Below are positions 16,113 to 24,321 of a stretch of 64,000 bases of DNA, piece by piece; position 1 is the first letter of the stretch; every line of letters starts with the position of its first letter. The position numbers were made by a program, and so were the translations under genes. The stretch comes from Verrucomicrobiota bacterium. GTDB taxonomy: Bacteria > Verrucomicrobiota > Verrucomicrobiia > Opitutales > Opitutaceae. The stretch covers positions 1-64,000 of the forward strand of contig JACRKC010000056.1 of assembly GCA_016235555.1 (NCBI GenBank), read 5' to 3'. The notes under the pieces are model-generated. The model did not search any database. It was not told where the DNA came from and saw nothing but the letters and a program-made list of their open reading frames with translations.

Positions 16113-17147
16113 ATGAACCACAAATCCCTCCTCAAGCTCATCCTCGTCGCGCTCACAATGTCGCTGGGCGCCCTCCGCGCCGACGTGGTGGAAACCAAGA
16201 ACGGCTCCCGGATCGTCGGCAAAGTCACCAAGATCGACGGTGGCAGCGTTTCCGTCGCCACCGACTACGCCGGCACCGTCACGATCAAACAGGCGGAAGT
16301 CACCGCGATCAACACCGACGCGTCCGTGGCCGTCCGCCTCGCGAGCGGCACGCGTATCGACGGCAAGGTCTCCGGCTCGGCCGGCGCGGTGGTTGTCACC
16401 AGTTCCGACGGCACCGTGAACACCACGGTCGACAAGGTCGCGGCGTCCTGGGCGGCGGGCGGCAAGGATCCGCAGCTCGTCGCGCTGGAGCGCGGCTGGG
16501 CCTATGAGGCGAGCGTCGACGTGTCGGGCAAGAGCGGCAACAAGAGCCAGCTCGGCACCGCCGCCGGCGTGCGCGCGACGCTCGCGGGCGTGAGCGACAC
16601 GCTGGTGTTCTACACCAACTACGACCGCCAGGTGACCGATGGCCGCAAGTCCGCCGATCAGTTCAAGGCCGGCGCCGACTACCAGAGCAATTTCGCGGGC
16701 AAGAACTCGTGGTATCTCCGCAACGAAGGCGGCTTCGACCGCATCAAGGACATCCAGTTCTACGATGTGGCGGCGTTCGGTCTCGGCTACGACTTCATCA
16801 AGAAACCGAAGCAGACCGCCACGGGCCGCCTCGGTCTCTCGTTCCGCAATGAGAACTACAAGAACCCCGGGACCGCCGACGTGAATGCGGCCGGTCTCGA
16901 CTTCGGCTTCAACCACAGCCTGACCTTCGACAGCGCCTCGCTGGTCAACCGCCTGTCGTTTGTGCCGTCGTTCAACGATTTCTCCAACTTCCGCCTCACG
17001 CACGAGAGCTTCCTCGAGGTGCCGACGGCCAACCCGAACTGGAAGATGCGTTTCGGGGTGAACAACGACTACAACAGCAAACCCGGCAAGGGGGTCGACA
17101 AGATGGACACCGGCTACTTCACGCGGCTCGTCCTGAACTGGAAGTGA
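16113..17147 (+). CDS. Exported DUF481-type outer-membrane protein
   Basis: The 344-residue protein starts with a signal peptide (MNHKSLLKLILVALTMSLGALRA). A short repeat region of beta strands follows ('ETKNGSRIVGKVTKIDGGS', 'VRLASGTRIDGKVSG'), then a C-terminal DUF481-like barrel in which alternating strands end in aromatic residues ('YFTRLVLNWK' as the last strand). DUF481 proteins are salt- or envelope-stress-associated outer-membrane proteins of unknown mechanism. ATG 16113 was preferred because it directly precedes the signal peptide. Confidence 0.82.
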   Translation: MNHKSLLKLILVALTMSLGALRADVVETKNGSRIVGKVTKIDGGSVSVATDYAGTVTIKQAEVTAINTDASVAVRLASGTRIDGKVSGSAGAVVVTSSDGTVNTTVDKVAASWAAGGKDPQLVALERGWAYEASVDVSGKSGNKSQLGTAAGVRATLAGVSDTLVFYTNYDRQVTDGRKSADQFKAGADYQSNFAGKNSWYLRNEGGFDRIKDIQFYDVAAFGLGYDFIKKPKQTATGRLGLSFRNENYKNPGTADVNAAGLDFGFNHSLTFDSASLVNRLSFVPSFNDFSNFRLTHESFLEVPTANPNWKMRFGVNNDYNSKPGKGVDKMDTGYFTRLVLNWK

Positions 17148-17245
17148 GGCAGCAGGTGGAGCGCGTTGACCGCAACGCGCTGAGCCGGTTGCGGTCAACC
17201 GGCTCCACCCACGAGCATACCCCGCTGGAATAATTCCCCGCCGCA

Positions 17246-17280
17246 CGGCCTCATGTGAACATGAGGCCGTTTTTGTTTTT
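17246..17280 (+). terminator. Rho-independent terminator overlapping the next gene start
   Basis: Perfect 10-bp arms CGGCCTCATG and CATGAGGCCG with a TGAA loop are followed by TTTTTGTTTTT. It stands about 100 nt after the DUF481 gene. Its right arm contains the ATG (17261) of the DUF1223 gene, and the T-run encodes that gene's Phe-rich signal peptide. Confidence 0.8.
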
Positions 17281-18025
17281 CGCTGCGGCGGGTGCGTGGG
17301 CGTTGTCGGCCGCGCGTGCCGCCGAGCCACGACGCTTCGAAAGCGGCCCGGCGCGGGTCGCGCTCATCGAACTCTACACGAGCGAGGGCTGCAGCTCGTG
17401 TCCGCCCGCGGAAAAATGGCTCGGCACGCTGCGCGACGACGCGGGCCTCTGGAAGACGTTCGTGCCGATCGCCTGGCACGTGAACTACTGGGACAACCTC
17501 GGCTGGCCCGACCGCTTCGCGTCGCGCGAAGGCACGCAGCGCGAATACGCCTATGCCGAGGCGTGGGGCAGCGGCCATGTCTACACGCCCTGCTTCGTGC
17601 GCGACGGCGCCGAGTGGCGCGGCCCTTCGGCGCAGCTCAGGGCGGGCGGTGGAAAAAACGCGGCGAGCGCCCCGTTCGACGAGCTCAGGGCAGGCGGTGC
17701 GCCGGGAAACCTGATCGTGAGTTACGATGGCGCGGTGCTGCGCGCGGAGTTCGCGCCCGCGGAAGCGAAACCCGGCGGCAAGTTCGAGATCCACGCTGCG
17801 CTGCTCGGCGGCGGAATCGTCTCGAAAGTCACGGCCGGTGAAAACCGTGGCGAGACGTTGGCGCACGAATTCGTGGCGCTCGCACTCGTGCACGGCGCGC
17901 CGGGTGCGGCGATCGCGTTGCCGAAAAAGACGATTGCCGGCGTGACGCGTCACGCGCTCGCCGTGTGGGTGACGAAGCGCGGCGAACTCACGCCGCTGCA
18001 GGCGACGGGCGGTTGGGTGAATTGA
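17261..18025 (+). CDS. DUF1223 exported thioredoxin-like protein
   Basis: The 254-residue protein has a signal peptide (MRPFLFFAAAGAWALSAARA) and the DUF1223 hallmark 'VALIELYTSEGCSSCPPAEK', a CxxC-type motif in a thioredoxin-like fold, followed by 'WHVNYWDNLGWPD'. Its biochemical role is not established. A GTG at 17255 also lies in frame, but ATG 17261 is the simpler start. Residues of the type 'FDELRAGG' near position 145 are encoded by a dispersed TTCGACGAGCTCAGGGC repeat inserted in frame. The start codon lies inside a terminator hairpin, so upstream transcripts should end here and the gene needs its own promoter or read-through. Confidence 0.85.
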   Translation: MRPFLFFAAAGAWALSAARAAEPRRFESGPARVALIELYTSEGCSSCPPAEKWLGTLRDDAGLWKTFVPIAWHVNYWDNLGWPDRFASREGTQREYAYAEAWGSGHVYTPCFVRDGAEWRGPSAQLRAGGGKNAASAPFDELRAGGAPGNLIVSYDGAVLRAEFAPAEAKPGGKFEIHAALLGGGIVSKVTAGENRGETLAHEFVALALVHGAPGAAIALPKKTIAGVTRHALAVWVTKRGELTPLQATGGWVN

Positions 18026-18026
18026 G

Positions 18027-18128
18027 GTAGGGGCGCCTCTCCGAGGCGCCCTGAGTTGGCCGCCACGCTGCGAGTCCATTTCGCGAACAACGCTGGAACC
18101 CAGGCCGGCTCGGAGAGCCGGCCCTACC
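18027..18128. repeat. Palindromic repeat pair, CTCTCCGAGCCGGCCC family
   Basis: The left unit GGGGCGCCTCTCCGAGGCGC and the right unit GGCCGGCTCGGAGAGCCGGC are each self-complementary and lie about 50 nt apart. A sister copy at 20336-20441 follows the glycosidase gene, and a third (36547-36627) lies inside a coding region. Confidence 0.85.
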
Positions 18129-18195
18129 CACGGAGCCGTCGCGCCAGTCGCGGCTTGCGGAGCGTGGCTGGCCCGCGCATTTCGTCGAGCGCCCC

Positions 18196-20334
18196 ATGCG
18201 CGCCGTCCTCCTCGCGATCGTCACCGTGCTGGCGTCGTCTGCCTTTGGCGCGGCGGCGGAGTTTTCCTTGCGCGCGAGCGTCGAGGTCGACGGGAAACGG
18301 CATGCGTTTGAGCCGGGGCGCGCGGCGCAGGCGGCGTTTTCGGCCGATGGCGTGGCGATCGATTGGCGCAGCGACGCGGGCGTGATCTCGGCCACACTGC
18401 GCAACACCTCGGCCGCGCCGAAAAAACTCGGCCGCCTCGTGCTGGCGCAGGCCGCCGGCGTGCCGGGCGATCGCGCGCTCGTGATGAGCGGCTGGCAGTT
18501 GACCAACCTCGTGCAGCCGACCGCCGGGAAGAAACTCGTCTCGAAAACCCTGCTCCAGCTCTGGGACCCCACGGGCGCGCCGCCGGCCGCCGTGCAGTTC
18601 GGTTTCGTGACCTTCGACCGCATCAACACCGAGATCGAAATCGAAGACGGCGTGGTCTCGGCCGTGTGCGACTTCGAGGGCTTCGTGCTGGCGCCCGGCG
18701 CGATGATCGCGAGCGAGCGGCTGCGGATCGCACGCGACGTGGATCCGATCGGGGCGCTGCACGCGTGGGGCGATGCGGCGGCGGCGCATTACCGGCCGCG
18801 GATCTGGCCGACGACGCCCGCCGGCTGGGTCGGCTGGTCGTGGGTCGATCCGTTCAACAGCGAGAAATACGAGGACGTCGTGCGCCGCAACGTCCGCGCC
18901 ATCCGCGAAAAACTCCCCGGTGCCGACATCGGCTACATCTGGGTGAGCATCGGCAACCTCCGCGACCGCGAGCCCGGCGCGTGGCTCGAGTGGAATCGCG
19001 CGCTCTTCCCGAGCGGCCCGCAGACGCTCGTGCGCGACCTCGACGCACAAGGCTTCAAGCTCGGGCTCTGGGCCGGCGCGTATTGGGTGAGCTCGCGGCT
19101 CGAGTCGCGCGTGGCGCAGCTCCGCGATGCGTTTTTGCTAAAGGACGGCCAGCCGATGACCGTGCCGCACCGCGACCTCGGCCCGCAATTCATCCTCGAT
19201 CCCACGCACCCGAAAACGCACGCGTGGTTCGAGGAAGTCTTCCGCACGTGGCGCGAGTGGGGCGTGCGCTACTACATGATCGATTTTCTCTACTCGGCGT
19301 CGGGTTCCACACCCGGCCGCTTCCGGCCCGACGGCTATTTCAACAAAACGCTCGTCCCGAGCGTCGAGGCGATGCGCGACTCGCTGAAGGTTATCCGCGC
19401 CGCGGCGGGTGACGACACCTACCTGCTCGTGAGCACCGGCCCGACGTTCCAAACGGTGGGTCTACTCGACGCGGTGCGCGCCGGCACCGACTACGGCGAA
19501 GGCCGCCCGCTCGACGGGCCGGGCAAGGGTTTTTTCCCGGCGACTTTCGTCGTCAACAAAGCCGACTACTGGACCTCGCATCTGCGCGCCGTGCAGGCGT
19601 GGGCCACGCACTTTTTCGCGCACCGCAAGCTCTTCATCGCCGACTCCGGCAACGTCCTCACCATCGACAAACCCGTGCCGCTGATCGACGCACAGATCAG
19701 CGCGACGATCTTCGGGCTCAATGGCAGCCCGCTGATGATCGGCGACGACGTCGATCGCATGGCGCCGGAGCGGCTGGCGCTGCTGCGCCAGCAATTCCCC
19801 CGCCTGCCCGAAGCCGGCGAGCCGCTCGACCTATTTGACGCCATCGAGCCGGACCACGTGAAGACGTTTCGTCTGCGCGTGAAGACGGCGTGGGATGCGT
19901 GGGAGTTGTTCGCGATTTTCAACTTCAGCCCTGAGCCGCTGCGCAAAACGCTGCCGGCCGCCGGCGCTGTGTGGGATTTCTGGGACGAACGCTACACGGG
20001 AGTCGCGACTGGTGCACTCGACGTGATCGTGCCGCCGCGCAGCGTGAAGTTGCTCCGCGTCGCGCCCGCGCGGGCGCACCCGTGGATTCTTTCGACCGAC
20101 ATCCACATCCGCCAAGGTCAGGCCGAGCTCAGTGGCGTGGCCTGGGACGAGAGGGCCCTCGAGTTACGCTTTTCGACGGCGCGAGCGGGGAATGTCTATC
20201 TGCGCGTGCCGAAGGAGTTTCGCGTGGCAGAACCGGCGGGCTTGTGGATCGCGAAGGACGGGAACGATGCCTCGCTGCTGGTGCGCGTGGCGGCGGGTGC
20301 GGGGGAGCGGCGGGTGAAGTTTGTGCGGATGTAA
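18196..20334 (+). CDS. Secreted clan GH-D glycosidase (GH36-like alpha-galactosidase)
   Basis: The 712-residue protein carries a signal peptide (to about residue 21), an N-terminal beta domain and a TIM-barrel segment beginning 'GWVGWSWVDPFN' near residue 210. Landmarks of GH27/GH36 enzymes follow: 'GFKLGLWAGAYW', 'YYMIDFLYSA' with the probable nucleophile Asp, and 'RAGTDYGEG' with a candidate acid/base Asp. A beta-sandwich domain closes the protein. It probably removes alpha-linked galactose or a related sugar in the periplasm. The gene is bracketed on both sides by copies of one repeat family. Substrate specificity is not visible. Confidence 0.82.
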   Translation: MRAVLLAIVTVLASSAFGAAAEFSLRASVEVDGKRHAFEPGRAAQAAFSADGVAIDWRSDAGVISATLRNTSAAPKKLGRLVLAQAAGVPGDRALVMSGWQLTNLVQPTAGKKLVSKTLLQLWDPTGAPPAAVQFGFVTFDRINTEIEIEDGVVSAVCDFEGFVLAPGAMIASERLRIARDVDPIGALHAWGDAAAAHYRPRIWPTTPAGWVGWSWVDPFNSEKYEDVVRRNVRAIREKLPGADIGYIWVSIGNLRDREPGAWLEWNRALFPSGPQTLVRDLDAQGFKLGLWAGAYWVSSRLESRVAQLRDAFLLKDGQPMTVPHRDLGPQFILDPTHPKTHAWFEEVFRTWREWGVRYYMIDFLYSASGSTPGRFRPDGYFNKTLVPSVEAMRDSLKVIRAAAGDDTYLLVSTGPTFQTVGLLDAVRAGTDYGEGRPLDGPGKGFFPATFVVNKADYWTSHLRAVQAWATHFFAHRKLFIADSGNVLTIDKPVPLIDAQISATIFGLNGSPLMIGDDVDRMAPERLALLRQQFPRLPEAGEPLDLFDAIEPDHVKTFRLRVKTAWDAWELFAIFNFSPEPLRKTLPAAGAVWDFWDERYTGVATGALDVIVPPRSVKLLRVAPARAHPWILSTDIHIRQGQAELSGVAWDERALELRFSTARAGNVYLRVPKEFRVAEPAGLWIAKDGNDASLLVRVAAGAGERRVKFVRM

Positions 20335-20335
20335 A

Positions 20336-20441
20336 GGTAGGGCCGGCTCTCCGAGCCGGCCTGAGTTCCAGCGTGATTTCGCGTCTGGCGTCTGCAATGC
20401 GGCCTCAAACCCAGGCCCGCTCGGAGAGCGGGCCCTACCTT
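20336..20441. repeat. Palindromic repeat pair, CTCTCCGAGCCGGCCC family
   Basis: The left unit TAGGGCCGGCTCTCCGAGCC and the right unit CCCGCTCGGAGAGCGGGCCC are separated by about 55 nt. It has the same organisation as 18027-18128, so the GH36-like gene sits between two copies. Confidence 0.85.
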
Positions 20442-20475
20442 CAAACAAGCGCGTTGGGGGCAACGCGCTCCACCC

Positions 20476-23400
20476 TCAATTCACCTGTGCTGTCGTGCGC
20501 AGATACGCGATCAGGTCGCGGACTTCGTCGGGGGTGAGCGTTTTGAGCAGGCCTTCGGGCATCATCGAGACGGGGGACTTTTCGCGCGACAGGATCTCGG
20601 ATTTTGGGACGACGGTTTCCTGGCCGATGAGGCGCAGGGTGAGCTGCTGATCGGTTTCGCGGGCAACGTTGCCGGCGAGGGTGCGGCCGTCGCGGGTGGT
20701 GACGGTCACGAGTTCGTAGCCGACCTGGATGACTTCGCTGGGGTTGATGATCTCGCTGAGAATGTAGTCGAGATTGGCGCGGTTGGAGCCGGTGAGGTCG
20801 GGGCCGATTTTGCCGCCTTGATCGTAGAGCGTGTGGCAGGCGGCGCAGGTGCGCTCGAAGATCGCGCGGCCGTGCTTCGGGCTGGCGCGGGCGATCACCT
20901 CGTCGGTGAGTTCGCGTTTCAGGCGGGCGATCTCGAGGCGTTTGGCTTCGTCGGGCTCGTTGAGCGGGCCCCAGAAATCGACGAACGATGGACCGGCGAC
21001 GCGCTGGAGCTGGCGCGCGGCGTAGGCGGAGATGTCGGCGCGCGGGATTTTGTTGCTCTTCAGCTGGGCGACGAGGGCATCGGCCGTGGCTTTGCGCGAC
21101 GTGAGCGTGAGGACGGCCTCGGCTTTGTCGGCGGCGGGCCACATGGGGTAACGCTTGAGGATTTCGTTCGCGATGTTGGCGCCGCTGAACGACGCGAGGG
21201 CGCGAATCGCATCGCGGCGCAACGCGGCATCGTCGAGCAACGCGACCGCGAGGTCGCGCGCGGGGGCGTAGGCGTCGCGGGCGAAGGCGGCGAGGATCTC
21301 GCGGCGCTTGTCGGCGGGAGTCGCGGCGTCGCGCAGCGCGGCGAGCTGGGCGGCGGTGGCCTTGGCGTCGCCGAAGAACTGGCTGATCTGCGTGAGCAGA
21401 CTGGCGAGCGCGGGCGGGGCGTTGCGGGCGAGCGTGGCCTCGACGGTGCTCCAGTTGGCCGGGGCCTCGACGGCGCGGCGGCCGAGCGCGGTGAGACCGT
21501 CGCGCAGGCCTTCGAGCAGCCACTGGCGCGCGGCCGGTTGCGTCGCCGCGCCGAGGGCGGTGACGACGGCCTCTAGCTTTTTCTCCGCGACGGCACGGCG
21601 AGCGATGAACTGGCTGACGAGCGGGATTCGACTCTGGTGGGCGAGCACGAGCGCGCGCGCGGGATCGGCCGGGACGAGCGGCTCGACGCCGAACCAGATC
21701 AGCTTCGGGAGATTGTGGTCGGTGGCGTCCTCTGCGTGGGCGAGCAGGCCCTCGGCGATGGGCCTGCGCTGCGCGGGCGCGACGCGCTGGAGCGCGGACG
21801 CGAGATAGAGGCGCACGACCGGCGACGGATCGGATTTCGCAAGGGCGGCGAATTTGGCGAGCGCGGCGTCGCTGGGGGCGCGGTCTTCGCACAGGAGTTG
21901 GATGGCCCAGGCGCGGATGTGGACGCTTTGGTGATCGAGCAGCGCGAGGAGGCGGTCGGCGGGGAGATTGTTCGTGGCGTGGAGGGCCCAGAGTGCGCGG
22001 AGTTGGAGCGGCTCGGTTTTGGCGGAGGCGAAAATTTCCGAGAGGCGCGGGGCGACTTTGGCGTCGAGTTTGCCGGCGGCGGCGCGCTGCTGGAGGAGCA
22101 GGCGGGCGCGGCGGACATACCAGTCGTTGCGGTTTGTCTGCTGCTCGACGAGTTCGAGATCGGGGAGCGCGGCGAGGTTGAGGCCGGTTTTGCCGGGGAG
22201 GCCTTTCGGGGCGAAGCGATAGATGCGGCCGGTGCCGCCGTCGTTGACGGCGGTGCCGCAGATGTCGGCGTCGTGCCAGTCGAGCATGTAGACGGCGCCG
22301 TCGGGGCCGGTCTCGATGCTGAAGCCGATCCACTTCGGGTCGTTGGCGAGGAGAGCGTCGTTGCCGTGGTGGCCGACGAAGCCGGAGCCGCGCGGCTCCA
22401 GGATGTCGGTGAGCAGCGCGTGCTCGTGGATGTTGGCCATGAAAATCCGGCCGCGATATTCGGCGGGAACTTCGTCGGCGAGGTAGATGCGCGCGCCGCC
22501 GTGCGCGGAGCGGTGACGGTGGTCGGCGATAGTTTTGATGTCGTCGTAGACGTGTGGGTTGAGGTGTTGCCCGCCCTGCCGGTGATAGATGCCGCCGGGG
22601 ATGACGTGCCAGAGGTGCGGGATCACGCACGCGGTGATGAAGGCCTGGCCGTGGTCGTCGAAGTCGAGGCCCCACGGATTCGAGAAACCGTGTGCGACGA
22701 CCTCGAAGCGATCCTTCGTCGGGTGGTAGCGCCACACGCCGCCGTCGATGGGTTGCGGGTCCTTGACGGCGATGTTGGCGGGAAACGGTTCGCCGGCGCG
22801 GTAGAGTTTGCCGCCGTCGGCGGGTTTGCCGACGGACGACGGTGTGAAGAGTCCCTGGCAACCGTAGAGCCAGCCGTCGGGACCCCACGTGAGCGAGTTG
22901 ACGACCTCGTGACGGTCGCGGATGCCCCAGCCGGTGAGCCGGACCTCGATCGCTTCGGCGTCGGCGCGGTCGTCGTGATCGCGGTCGGGGACGAAGAGGA
23001 GATTCGGCGGCGCGCCGAGCCAGAGGCCATCGAAGCCGACCGCCATCGCGGAGGGGAACGTGATGCCTTCGAGAAACACTTTGCTGGTGTCCATGCGACC
23101 GTCACCGTCGGTGTCCTCGAGGATGAGGATTCGGCTCTTGCCTGCGCCATTCGAGAAGCCGCGGTTGCGGGCCTCATAGTCGCGGTTCTCGGCGACCCAG
23201 AGGCGACCGCGGTCGTCCCAGCAAAACGCGATGGGCTGCTGGATCATCGGTTCGCTGGCGGTGAGCTTCGCCTCGAAGCCGGGCACAGTGGTCATTTTTG
23301 CGAGTGCCTGCTCGGGCGTGAGGGTCGGGGCTTTCTTGCCCTCGTCGCGCGCGAGGTTCCAGAGCACGGTGTCGTTCTGGGCGCCGGAGTAGTTTTTCCA

Positions 23401-24291
23401 CGCGGCGGTGATTTCGTCTTCGCTGAGCGTGCCGCCGTAGACGAGGAAGCCGTGGCGAAATGTCGCCGACTTGCCCTTCGCGATCTTCCATTCGCCGAGC
23501 GTCGCGCGCGTGGGGCCGACGCCGAATTGCTGGTCGACGCGCCACGGGAGCGGGTAGCCGTTGTTCGACGGGTGATCAAAAATCGTGACGTGGGCGAGGT
23601 CGGAGCGGCCGTCGACCTTCACGCCGACATCGAGCCAGATGGCGCGCTGTTTGTCGGCGCGGGCATCGCGCTGGCGGTTGCTGTTGATGACGTGGGCGTC
23701 GAGGCCGGTGCGCCACGGCATGCGCAGGAAGAGCCCGCCGTAGTCGTATTCGCCGACGGTGAGGTCGGTCAGGGCCTCGGCCGTCCAGGTGAGTTCGAGC
23801 AGGTAACGCCCGCCGGTCTCGCGCATCGACCACGTCTGCGTTTCGCGCAGGACGGCCGTGCCGTCGGCGCCGAGGAGTTCGTAAGTCGTGGCCCAGTTGA
23901 CCTCGTCGCCGGCCGGCGTGATCGGGCGGAGGGCGACGCGCCGCCAGTAGTCGGCGCCGCGATTATGGAAGTAGTCGCGGCCGTTGAGGCGCGTGATGCC
24001 CCAGTAGAGCCCGGTCTGGTGCGGGTGATGCGACGGGGAAAGTTCGGTGAGCACGCCCCTGCCGTCGGGCGCGGCGATGGGGTGGAGAAACGGGCGGGTG
24101 CCCGGCGCGGCGTTTTGCGTGAGGATGGGTTTCGTTTCGCCGGCGCGAAAAACGGCGAGCGTTTGCGCGGCGGGGTCTTCGCGAAGGGCGAGAGGCGCGG
24201 CGGGGAGCGACGGAAGGATGGCCACAAAAAGCACAAGAGGCGCAAAAAAAGACCGGTTCGTTTTTGAGTTTTTTGTGCTTCTTGTGGCCAT
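20476..24291 (-). CDS. DUF6807 (PmoA-family) fused to a PVC-type cytochrome c protein
   Basis: The 1271-residue exported protein joins two units. Residues about 35-320 form a DUF6807/PmoA-family domain ('SPSHHPHQTGLYWGI', 'VTIFDHPSNNGYPLPWRVD'). The rest is a PVC-type dehydrogenase-like protein: an NHL-type beta-propeller from about residue 330 ('RGRLWVAENRDYE', 'LTWGPDGWLYGCQG'), HEAT repeats at about 720-1080, and a C-terminal cytochrome c with haem motif 'CAACH' near residue 1150 and a Met-rich 'PVSMMPEG' axial-ligand region. The signal peptide codons come from one arm of a dispersed hairpin. A stand-alone DUF6807 protein is at 44116-45123. An electron-transferring step in periplasmic sugar oxidation is a plausible role, but this is inference. 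Confidence 0.88.
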   Translation of the reverse strand: MATRSTKNSKTNRSFFAPLVLFVAILPSLPAAPLALREDPAAQTLAVFRAGETKPILTQNAAPGTRPFLHPIAAPDGRGVLTELSPSHHPHQTGLYWGITRLNGRDYFHNRGADYWRRVALRPITPAGDEVNWATTYELLGADGTAVLRETQTWSMRETGGRYLLELTWTAEALTDLTVGEYDYGGLFLRMPWRTGLDAHVINSNRQRDARADKQRAIWLDVGVKVDGRSDLAHVTIFDHPSNNGYPLPWRVDQQFGVGPTRATLGEWKIAKGKSATFRHGFLVYGGTLSEDEITAAWKNYSGAQNDTVLWNLARDEGKKAPTLTPEQALAKMTTVPGFEAKLTASEPMIQQPIAFCWDDRGRLWVAENRDYEARNRGFSNGAGKSRILILEDTDGDGRMDTSKVFLEGITFPSAMAVGFDGLWLGAPPNLLFVPDRDHDDRADAEAIEVRLTGWGIRDRHEVVNSLTWGPDGWLYGCQGLFTPSSVGKPADGGKLYRAGEPFPANIAVKDPQPIDGGVWRYHPTKDRFEVVAHGFSNPWGLDFDDHGQAFITACVIPHLWHVIPGGIYHRQGGQHLNPHVYDDIKTIADHRHRSAHGGARIYLADEVPAEYRGRIFMANIHEHALLTDILEPRGSGFVGHHGNDALLANDPKWIGFSIETGPDGAVYMLDWHDADICGTAVNDGGTGRIYRFAPKGLPGKTGLNLAALPDLELVEQQTNRNDWYVRRARLLLQQRAAAGKLDAKVAPRLSEIFASAKTEPLQLRALWALHATNNLPADRLLALLDHQSVHIRAWAIQLLCEDRAPSDAALAKFAALAKSDPSPVVRLYLASALQRVAPAQRRPIAEGLLAHAEDATDHNLPKLIWFGVEPLVPADPARALVLAHQSRIPLVSQFIARRAVAEKKLEAVVTALGAATQPAARQWLLEGLRDGLTALGRRAVEAPANWSTVEATLARNAPPALASLLTQISQFFGDAKATAAQLAALRDAATPADKRREILAAFARDAYAPARDLAVALLDDAALRRDAIRALASFSGANIANEILKRYPMWPAADKAEAVLTLTSRKATADALVAQLKSNKIPRADISAYAARQLQRVAGPSFVDFWGPLNEPDEAKRLEIARLKRELTDEVIARASPKHGRAIFERTCAACHTLYDQGGKIGPDLTGSNRANLDYILSEIINPSEVIQVGYELVTVTTRDGRTLAGNVARETDQQLTLRLIGQETVVPKSEILSREKSPVSMMPEGLLKTLTPDEVRDLIAYLRTTAQVN
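24220..24289. repeat. Hairpin GGCCACAAAAAGCACAAGAG family over a signal peptide
   Basis: The left arm (24220-24250) and the right arm (about 24264-24289, ending GTGCTTCTTGTGGCC) are complementary. On the minus strand the whole hairpin encodes residues 2-24 of the DUF6807-PVC protein, including the hydrophobic core of its signal peptide. Confidence 0.8.
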
Positions 24292-24321
24292 GATGTTGGG
24301 GGGGGCGTCGCACGAACTTCG

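Noticed and set aside
18027-20441. CRISPR array
   Set aside because: The repeats come as inverted pairs with few copies and no regular spacers. No cas genes are present; the Cas4-like domain belongs to a DUF2779 protein.
21637-24267. An 876-codon open frame antisense to the DUF6807-PVC gene
   Set aside because: It lies wholly opposite a protein with clear domains and haem motif. In such GC-rich DNA the antisense frame of a real gene is often open, and its translation is low-complexity Val/Ala/Gly/Arg sequence.
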